DNA of 28,592 nt from a virus. The notes under the pieces were generated by a model, which ran no database searches, was not told the DNA's origin, and was given only the letters and a program-made list of their open reading frames with translations. The stretch's first letter is position 1. Each line of letters opens with the position of its first letter. The DNA lies in the IMG/VR virus record IMGVR_UViG_3300036832_000102, positions 1-28,592 of that record. One strand, written 5' to 3'. The translations under genes and the position numbers were made by a program. This document shows positions 22,407 to 28,592 of the stretch, in pieces.

Positions 22407-23455
22407 TGGCAACACAGAATGCATACGGCACGTTCAGCCCTGCTGCACTACAACCGTATCCCATTGAGACTGAGCTAGAGAAGCAAGCGTATGGTGGCGA
22501 CACTGCGCAGTCACAGACACAGCTTGACCAGTACTGGCTAGAGCGGCAAGCACACGAGAACCTGTATGGTCAGGAACTTGACGCGCAGCACCAGCAAGCG
22601 AGGAACCAGCTTGCTGCTACAATGTATGAGCAGAACATCAAAGGCTTGACAGAGCTAGGCAAGATGCCTGGTGGATTGCAGATTGCACAATCGTCACCAT
22701 ACTACCAAGGCATTCTCGGTGGTGCATCGCCTGATATTGTTGGCAACGTGATTGCACAGCAACAGAAGGCACAGGACGCAACCAATCTAGAGCATGCAGG
22801 CTCAGGTGTTAACTCGTTGACCACTGCTGGCTTCCAACCTGACCAGCAGTATGTCACCAACTTGACTGGTGCACCGACAATCAAGACAGCACCAGTGCCG
22901 ATACAGGTAGCGAATATCAATGCTGCATCACGTGTAGCAGCAGCTAACGCACGTGCTGGTGCAGCTAATCAGCCGTCTGTATCACTACAAGTAGCTCCCA
23001 TCCCAGGACTTGGGACACCGACACTGAACGTTCCAGGTAAATTGAACATGGGTGCTGGTGACGTACAGAAGTTCTTGAGTGATCGTGGATACATACAACC
23101 ACAAGTTCAGCTTACCCCACCAAGCCAGACAGGTGGTATGCCACCACCTACTGCTGTGCCTACGACATCGACTGGTGCAGTTGGTACACGTCTGCCTCCT
23201 GCTAAGACAGAGACAGCACCACCGACTGTAGCCACGTCAGGTCCGGCACCTGCTGCACAGGCAGCCACAGGCAATAATGCAGCAGCGATGACAGGTGTGC
23301 GTAACTGGATAGAGACGAACAAAGCGCAGATGCCACCAGCAGCGTATGCTGACATCACTGGTGCATACTCACAGAACGGAGGCAATCCGAAGATCATCGT
23401 TGGACCAGATGGCAAACCAGCTATTATTGGTAAGAGCGGCAAGGCTTATAGATGA
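22406..23455 (+). CDS. Internal virion / ejection protein C, 349 residues
   Basis: Not recognised individually. The ATG at 22406 overlaps the previous TAA; an upstream in-frame GTG at 22397 is less likely. The N-terminal part is a long polar helix (ETELEKQAYGGDTAQSQTQ, then YWLERQAHENLYGQELDAQ, about 15-70), the middle is Ala/Asn-rich, and the C-terminal third is Pro/Thr/Ala-rich linker (about 233-290) ending in a small folded-looking piece (NPKIIVGPDGKPAIIGKSG). It sits between ejection protein B and the 1369-residue protein and is coupled to both. Core-protein role inferred from context and composition. Confidence 0.6.
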   Translation: MATQNAYGTFSPAALQPYPIETELEKQAYGGDTAQSQTQLDQYWLERQAHENLYGQELDAQHQQARNQLAATMYEQNIKGLTELGKMPGGLQIAQSSPYYQGILGGASPDIVGNVIAQQQKAQDATNLEHAGSGVNSLTTAGFQPDQQYVTNLTGAPTIKTAPVPIQVANINAASRVAAANARAGAANQPSVSLQVAPIPGLGTPTLNVPGKLNMGAGDVQKFLSDRGYIQPQVQLTPPSQTGGMPPPTAVPTTSTGAVGTRLPPAKTETAPPTVATSGPAPAAQAATGNNAAAMTGVRNWIETNKAQMPPAAYADITGAYSQNGGNPKIIVGPDGKPAIIGKSGKAYR

Positions 23456-26400
23456 GTTGGCTCGACGCCTTCTATCCAGGCAACATACAAGACATACCGG
23501 CGCAGCTACCGCCCGGTCCACCTAAGCCGGGTGAGACAGGGTATGATGAATACCAGCGTCTTGAAGCACGCCTGCCGCTTGCTCTCACTAGTCTATTGCC
23601 TGGCGCAGTTGCACAGGTCATGCCACTTGGTAAGACACCAGAAGGTGACATAGAGCCAACTGTCCCTGGTGTAGTGTCGTCGATCTACGGTGGTGTTGGC
23701 AGCGGTGTGCCATGGGCAATCAACAAGGTTGCAGGTGCACTCGGTTATCAGACTAACCTGCCATCTGCTCCTGGCACTGAAGAGATGCAGCGTCAGTATG
23801 AAGATACGAGCAGACTTGCTAAGGACTTAATCCCAACGAATAAGCTAGCTGAGAACGAGACAGAACAGCGGATGCATGACTATGCATTCAGTGCTGGTGG
23901 CATGTATGTGCCAGGACTGTCCTCTGTGCTCGCTGGCTTACCGTCGGTGATTGCCAAGCCAGTCAGTTGGGTTGCACCGACGGCTGAGCACTTCTTGCCT
24001 AATGCACAGGTACAGGCGTTTGCATCTGGTGCAACATCTGCATACCAGAAAGACCATCCTGACGTTACAACTGTTCCAGGCTTAGGTGATGCACTGTCGT
24101 CTGCTGTGCAGCCTGACACTACGACACCAACACAAGGGGCAACAACACAGCCACACCCTGCAACACTAGACCAGCCTGCAACACCAGCAACAGTGCCAAG
24201 CGATGTTGGCACACAGCCACCGACATCAATCGGTAGTGCACTTGACAGGATACTGAGTGGGCAAGCACCGCAACAGCCTGCACCTACGTTCAGTCAGTTA
24301 GGCGAGAGCGCAGGCACAGTTGGTGAAGTAGCTGCGGCAGGTGGTGCAGCTATACTTGGCATCATTGCTGGTAAGCGCATGCTTGGCATTGGTCAGGAGA
24401 TGACAGCCAATGCACGTGCAGCGCGTCTTGCTGATCCTGCGTATGCACAGAAAGCTGCTGACTTCCAAGCTGCACAGGTTGCTGCACAGGGATCACAGAT
24501 TTCTGATCCAGTGCTAGGCAACAAAGTACAGGCACCACTGCCGACAGATGGCGCAGTGCACACTGCTGCTACGGCAGCAAAGACGAACGTGCTCGATGCA
24601 AATGCACAGATGGAAGACTTGATTAAGATGACTGCGCAGAGCCCACAAGCGGGTGATAAGCTGCGTAGTGAGTACGGCATGATTATGAACGATGCTGCAT
24701 GGCAGAACAAGCTACGTGCGTTCCTGTCCACTGGTGTTGACTACGCTACCAAGCTGGTGATGCCAGCACCGAAGCGTCTGTTCGATGACATAGGACGTGC
24801 AACTGAGGCACAACAGAAAGCACTCAATGATGTGCTCTATGCCAAGGACGCAATGGATGACCGGCTCTACATGCAGCAGCAAGGGATCACGCCTGCACGT
24901 CGCAGCTTCCCGAACCAGTCTGACCAAGACCTTGCACGCATAATCGTTGACGGGCAGCGTGATCCACTGGTTGCTAATCTCGCTACTCGGTTCAACACTG
25001 TCACACAGCGCATGGTGGACATGGGTGAAGCGCGTGGCTACTTCACACCCACTGAGGCATCGTTCCTGCGTACCACGCATCCTAACTACGTGCCGACTGT
25101 GGATGCGACAGGCAACATCATGAACGTGCTAGAGGCACGTAACTACGCACCGAACGCTGGCCTTAATCAGGTCAATTCATTGGCGTGGCAATCATTGTCA
25201 CAGTATGTGGAGCGCATCTCTCACCAGTTCGAGTTGAACACACTACGCTCGAACATGCTCGATCACTTCGAGACGTTCAACGCGAACAACCCTGGCGCTG
25301 CACCACTCGTTGAGCGTGTGCGGACAGGTGGGCCACAGCAGACGTTCGGTGGTGTGAATGTGTCGGCTGCAACACCGGGCATGGAGCGCACAATCACAGT
25401 GCGTAGACCAACTGGTGTGCAGTACTACAAGGTCAATAACCACGATCTGTATGATGTGCTGACTGGTGAGAACGCAAACAAGATGCGAACGATGTTCGAC
25501 GCTGCGACCACAGCACGTCGGCTCGTGTCGAGTGGCACCACTGGCTTGATGTCTACGCTGAGTCTACGTGCATTCCCGATTACGAACCTTATGCGTACTG
25601 CGTTCCAGCTACCGATCAACCGACCGAAGGGCTACGTCGGTGGCCTGATGGACTACGGTGCGCAGAAGCTCAGTGGTGGACGCTTTGGCTATCGGTTGCC
25701 TGATCCAACCAACATCCCTGGTGCAGCATATAGCATAGGCCGTGGTGCGTTCGATGATGTAGCACACAAGCTGGCTAACCTGTTCGACAAAGAGAACACA
25801 GGTGTATCGTCACAGATTGTGAAGAGCATCATCACGCCACAGCGTATGGACCTAATCAACAAGGCACTGAAAGACTACTACCTCGGCACGACCACGTATC
25901 AGAAGCTCGCTGAGGGTGTCGGTGCAAGCAGCGTTCCGTATCGACTGCGGACGCCTGCGTATGGCAGCGGTGACCACTTTGTGCGTTCCATGTCTGGTCA
26001 GTTGTCACCATCGCTGTTCCTCAATGGTGGTAAGCTAGGCACGATCAAGCCAGCTACGATCAGGCTGATGGATGCAGCCAACAAGATATTCACTAGCATC
26101 AGTGATGGCTCACATGACTACTTCTACAGGCTGAACAACTTTGCAGGTGGACATGAGCCTGCATCGTTGGCCTACGAGACACGTGCAATCGTTGGTGATC
26201 CTGGCGTGCATGGTGCTGGCAAGGCTGTAACAGGTCTGCGGTCGTATGTGCCATACGCTAACGTGTCGGCACAAGGCGTGACACGCTTCGGTCGTGCACT
26301 CAAGGACACACCTGTTGGCACGTCAGCAGGGCTCGTTGGTGGACTTGGCAGTCTAGCACTGCTGTCGATCTACACTGCCATGCAGCATCCTGAGACACTC

Positions 26401-27561
26401 AACTATTTGCAGAACCAAGTTCCGTCACAAGGCTCGGCTGCGAACGCATACTTGTTCAATGGACCGAACCCAGCTACGGCTGCGATGTTCTCACTGCCAC
26501 AGGAGTTGCGTCCGTTCTATCCGATGATGATGGACATAATCAGCAAGGCAATCAACCTAGATGCAGCACAGCATGACGCTGGTGTGCATGACAGCATCAC
26601 GTCGTTCTTGAAGGACTGGTTCGCTGAGCACATCGAGAATCAGACATGGCAGAGCACAATGCATGGTGTATCTGACGCTGCTGCAATCGTCGATGTGCCG
26701 TCTGTAGCGAACGCTGTGATTGCACCAATCACTGGCAAGTCAATACGCATTGATCCTGCACGACTGTATGGTGATTGGAGCACAGGCTCTGGTCCGCTCG
26801 GCAATCTGTCATTCAGTTCGTTTGCAATGCCAACTGGCACTGATGCACCACTACCGAACCAGTCACCTGGTGACAACTTCTTAGATGCAATGGACGGTAA
26901 GAAGTGGAGCGTGCTGCTATCTAACGTGTTTGGCATGGCAAGCAGTGTGCTAGACATGCCGTTCCAATACAGCAAGTACTATCACCAGACAGGTGATGCA
27001 TATGCAGCGTTGGGGCAAGTAGGCAAGGACTGGCTACAGGATGCAATGGACGCCAACCCAATGCTCAATCACTTGCTGTGGGAGAACCAAGTTAGATCGA
27101 GCGTGCGACCACCGATCGTAGAGAGTGTGTCACGCCAGCTAGAGATGATGAAGCTGACAGCAGGCAGCAGACAGGCTGAGCGTTACGAAGGCACGACTGG
27201 TGGACGCAACCCACTGCCTGTGCCGATGAGCGGTGGTGCAGATGACAAGCGTATACCTACTGATCCGACCATGCGACAGATGTACTTCGATACAGCTAAT
27301 GAGTACCAGTTCATACAGTCAAACGTGATGGGTGACATACAGAACCTACGTAAGCAGATGGCAGCAGTGCAGGATCATGTCGGTGACATCACTGAGAAGC
27401 GTGAGTTCCACAACGCTGGTGCACGATTGATTGCTGACAAGTATGCTTACATACAGGCACGGATCGAAGACCTGAACGCTGCACTGAGTAAGCAAGTTGG
27501 GCGACATGTAGACGTGGCACACATCAACTGGAAGCAAGGGCCGGATCAGTTCAGCGAGTGA
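23452..27561 (+). CDS. Very large internal virion protein, 1369 residues, LPD38-like region
   Basis: The biggest protein of the window and the last late gene. The N-terminal about 270 residues mix Pro/Gly-rich and helical parts with a Thr/Pro/Gln linker (about 220-260). A hydrophobic segment lies near 285-310 (AAAGGAAILGIIAGKRMLG) and another near 955-980 (SAGLVGGLGSLALLSIYTAM). Between them, at about 655-745, YYKVNNHDLYDVLTG and VSSGTTGLMSTLSLRAFPITN resemble the LPD38-type domain of large polyvalent phage proteins that are injected into the cell. The C-terminus is helical and charged. No transglycosylase or RNA polymerase motif was recognised. Start by ATGA overlap with AAGG 7 bases upstream. 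It probably forms part of the ejected core; its end overlaps the convergent leftward gene by 11 bases. Confidence 0.7.
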   Translation: MSWLDAFYPGNIQDIPAQLPPGPPKPGETGYDEYQRLEARLPLALTSLLPGAVAQVMPLGKTPEGDIEPTVPGVVSSIYGGVGSGVPWAINKVAGALGYQTNLPSAPGTEEMQRQYEDTSRLAKDLIPTNKLAENETEQRMHDYAFSAGGMYVPGLSSVLAGLPSVIAKPVSWVAPTAEHFLPNAQVQAFASGATSAYQKDHPDVTTVPGLGDALSSAVQPDTTTPTQGATTQPHPATLDQPATPATVPSDVGTQPPTSIGSALDRILSGQAPQQPAPTFSQLGESAGTVGEVAAAGGAAILGIIAGKRMLGIGQEMTANARAARLADPAYAQKAADFQAAQVAAQGSQISDPVLGNKVQAPLPTDGAVHTAATAAKTNVLDANAQMEDLIKMTAQSPQAGDKLRSEYGMIMNDAAWQNKLRAFLSTGVDYATKLVMPAPKRLFDDIGRATEAQQKALNDVLYAKDAMDDRLYMQQQGITPARRSFPNQSDQDLARIIVDGQRDPLVANLATRFNTVTQRMVDMGEARGYFTPTEASFLRTTHPNYVPTVDATGNIMNVLEARNYAPNAGLNQVNSLAWQSLSQYVERISHQFELNTLRSNMLDHFETFNANNPGAAPLVERVRTGGPQQTFGGVNVSAATPGMERTITVRRPTGVQYYKVNNHDLYDVLTGENANKMRTMFDAATTARRLVSSGTTGLMSTLSLRAFPITNLMRTAFQLPINRPKGYVGGLMDYGAQKLSGGRFGYRLPDPTNIPGAAYSIGRGAFDDVAHKLANLFDKENTGVSSQIVKSIITPQRMDLINKALKDYYLGTTTYQKLAEGVGASSVPYRLRTPAYGSGDHFVRSMSGQLSPSLFLNGGKLGTIKPATIRLMDAANKIFTSISDGSHDYFYRLNNFAGGHEPASLAYETRAIVGDPGVHGAGKAVTGLRSYVPYANVSAQGVTRFGRALKDTPVGTSAGLVGGLGSLALLSIYTAMQHPETLNYLQNQVPSQGSAANAYLFNGPNPATAAMFSLPQELRPFYPMMMDIISKAINLDAAQHDAGVHDSITSFLKDWFAEHIENQTWQSTMHGVSDAAAIVDVPSVANAVIAPITGKSIRIDPARLYGDWSTGSGPLGNLSFSSFAMPTGTDAPLPNQSPGDNFLDAMDGKKWSVLLSNVFGMASSVLDMPFQYSKYYHQTGDAYAALGQVGKDWLQDAMDANPMLNHLLWENQVRSSVRPPIVESVSRQLEMMKLTAGSRQAERYEGTTGGRNPLPVPMSGGADDKRIPTDPTMRQMYFDTANEYQFIQSNVMGDIQNLRKQMAAVQDHVGDITEKREFHNAGARLIADKYAYIQARIEDLNAALSKQVGRHVDVAHINWKQGPDQFSE

Positions 27562-28592
27562 ACTTCTCTAGGACTGTAACGCCAAGCTCACGTGACATGA
27601 GTAGCTGTGTGCCACGTACATACTCACTACGCTTGCCACCTTCTGACTTCATGCTGAATCGCTGTATGGCACCGATCTCGTGCAGTACTTCGAGCAATGC
27701 TGCGAATTCGACAGTGGACAAATGCATCCTACACTGTCTGAATAGCTGACCGTGTAGTATGGCATCCATGCCTGAACTGATGAGCACAGATCGCATCTTG
27801 TCTAGGCCAATCGAGAACTTCGACTGAGCCTCTGCCTCATCGAAGATGCTATCGCCACGTGTCTTCACATCGTGCAGCAGTAGGATTGCATACTCGATGT
27901 GTGCAGTATCGATGAACCATGAGCCGTCGTTGATAGCCATGAGTGCTGCAACACGCAATACGTGAGCATCCTCACGACTCTCGAATGATTGCTTGAACGT
28001 GTTGATGGATCGCTCACGCCCATTGTACCAATGGATGAAGTGCTCCTTAGCGTCATCCGTTAGCAGGATCGGTCCTTGCTTGCGAGCTTCTTGTGCTATG
28101 ATACGCAGATCACTACACAGGTCATCGTACAGTGTTGGGTCAGACTCAGTGGGCCAAGGGATAGAGTGCTTCGGATCGTTGGCTACAATGAAGTAACAGC
28201 GTGATGTGAAGCCGCCCTCGACAACGTTAGGATTGACTGTCTTGAGCAGCCATATAGGGGTAGAAGCAGCAAGCAGTGTGAGCCACACGTTGCGTAGGTT
28301 TATGGCACCGCGAGCAATGGTGCCACCACTGTCGCGTGCTGCTGGGCAGTCGTAGAGTTCAGTGAGCAGTGTTGGCATGTGCTTGATGTAGTGCTCTGTA
28401 CCGAGCATCACTGCAAGCTCTGACGATGACATGCAACACTGCGCACTGCCGTACTCGTGTGTGTAGTCTTGCAGTTCTTCCTCTAGCTTCTCTGGCGTAA
28501 TCTTCGCGTCCATGAGTAGTATTTCAGGGTAATGAGCCAGCATGCTACGCACAATGCGCGTAGCATTCTGGACACTAGTTGTCTTCCTCGCG
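27551..28592 (-). CDS. DUF3987-like primase/helicase-type protein, 3' part (346 residues visible)
   Basis: A leftward gene entering from the right edge; the frame stays open to the last base. A GTG at 28552 is not taken as the start because the frame continues upstream as ARKTTSVQNATRIV, whose RKTTS looks like the end of a Walker A loop cut by the window edge. Then ILLMDAKITPEKLEEELQDY and CCMSSSELAVMLG (an SE acidic pair in a Walker B-like place), LLTELYDCP, a strand with LLAASTPIWLL, and GGFTSRCYFIV are the order of motifs seen in DUF3987-family replication proteins of phages and plasmids. The C-terminal about 80 residues look like a winged-helix end (TVEFAALLEVLHEIGAIQRF). It likely acts in phage DNA replication. 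Stop codon at 27553-27551 lies inside the end of the late operon. Confidence 0.65.
   Translation of the reverse strand, partial: ARKTTSVQNATRIVRSMLAHYPEILLMDAKITPEKLEEELQDYTHEYGSAQCCMSSSELAVMLGTEHYIKHMPTLLTELYDCPAARDSGGTIARGAINLRNVWLTLLAASTPIWLLKTVNPNVVEGGFTSRCYFIVANDPKHSIPWPTESDPTLYDDLCSDLRIIAQEARKQGPILLTDDAKEHFIHWYNGRERSINTFKQSFESREDAHVLRVAALMAINDGSWFIDTAHIEYAILLLHDVKTRGDSIFDEAEAQSKFSIGLDKMRSVLISSGMDAILHGQLFRQCRMHLSTVEFAALLEVLHEIGAIQRFSMKSEGGKRSEYVRGTQLLMSRELGVTVLEKFTR

Noticed and set aside
3165-27561. Possible endolysin, holin-spanin set or tape-measure protein in the late block
   Set aside because: No lysozyme, amidase or transglycosylase motif was recognised, and the large last protein has ejection-protein features. 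The 58-residue membrane protein remains only a candidate.
23452-27561. N4-type virion RNA polymerase, suggested by the triloop hairpins
   Set aside because: The protein is far shorter than the roughly 3500-residue N4 enzyme and no T7-like polymerase motif was recognised. The hairpins are therefore not assigned as N4-type promoters.
1-28592. tRNA genes, CRISPR arrays, insertion sequences and integrase/att sites
   Set aside because: No cloverleaf-like segment, no regularly spaced repeats, no transposase or integrase motif was seen in reading both strands.

Overview
This window is part of the genome of a tailed double-stranded DNA bacteriophage, most likely a short-tailed (podovirus-type) phage of a Gram-negative host. 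The evidence is one unbroken rightward block carrying a small terminase candidate, the large terminase, a long portal protein, a scaffold candidate, a HK97-type major capsid protein, head-tail adaptor and tail-tube-like proteins, tail fibres, and a set of alanine/glutamine-rich internal virion proteins ending in a 1369-residue protein. No sheath, tape measure, integrase, DNA or RNA polymerase, or recognisable lysis gene is present. The host guess rests on consensus sigma70-type promoters and AGGAG-type ribosome binding sites. No database search was possible, so every product name comes from motifs and gene order.

Layout. Positions 1-2300 are transcribed leftward: a gene start cut by the left edge, a 60-residue protein and a 321-residue protein. 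The 60- and 321-residue genes each have a TTGACA-N17-TATAAT-like promoter and a downstream hairpin. This part also holds unusual repeated hairpins. Positions 2198-3164 are a repeat-rich divergent gap without a convincing gene. Positions 3165-27561 are the rightward late (virion) operon. Positions 27551-28592 carry the 3' part of a leftward replication-type gene (DUF3987-like primase/helicase family), convergent with the late operon and overlapping it by 11 bases.

How the genes work together. The late block runs in assembly order: three unknown proteins, small terminase candidate, small beta-rich protein, an inserted HNH endonuclease, large terminase, a tiny two-helix membrane protein, portal, scaffold, capsid, accessory capsid proteins, adaptor, tail protein, two related tail fibres, then internal virion proteins with two acetyltransferase-like genes interleaved. 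Most late genes begin on the stop codon of the previous gene (TAATG, TGATG, ATGA, TAGTG), so translational coupling is the rule. The exceptions with their own gap and strong ribosome binding site include the major capsid gene and the adaptor gene.

Most notable: a repeated two-hairpin element with an apparent compensatory base change at 636-955; two tandem fibres whose receptor-binding ends differ in base composition from the rest of the operon and from each other; a hidden 58-codon membrane protein gene between terminase and portal; and two GNAT-like proteins among the ejection proteins.
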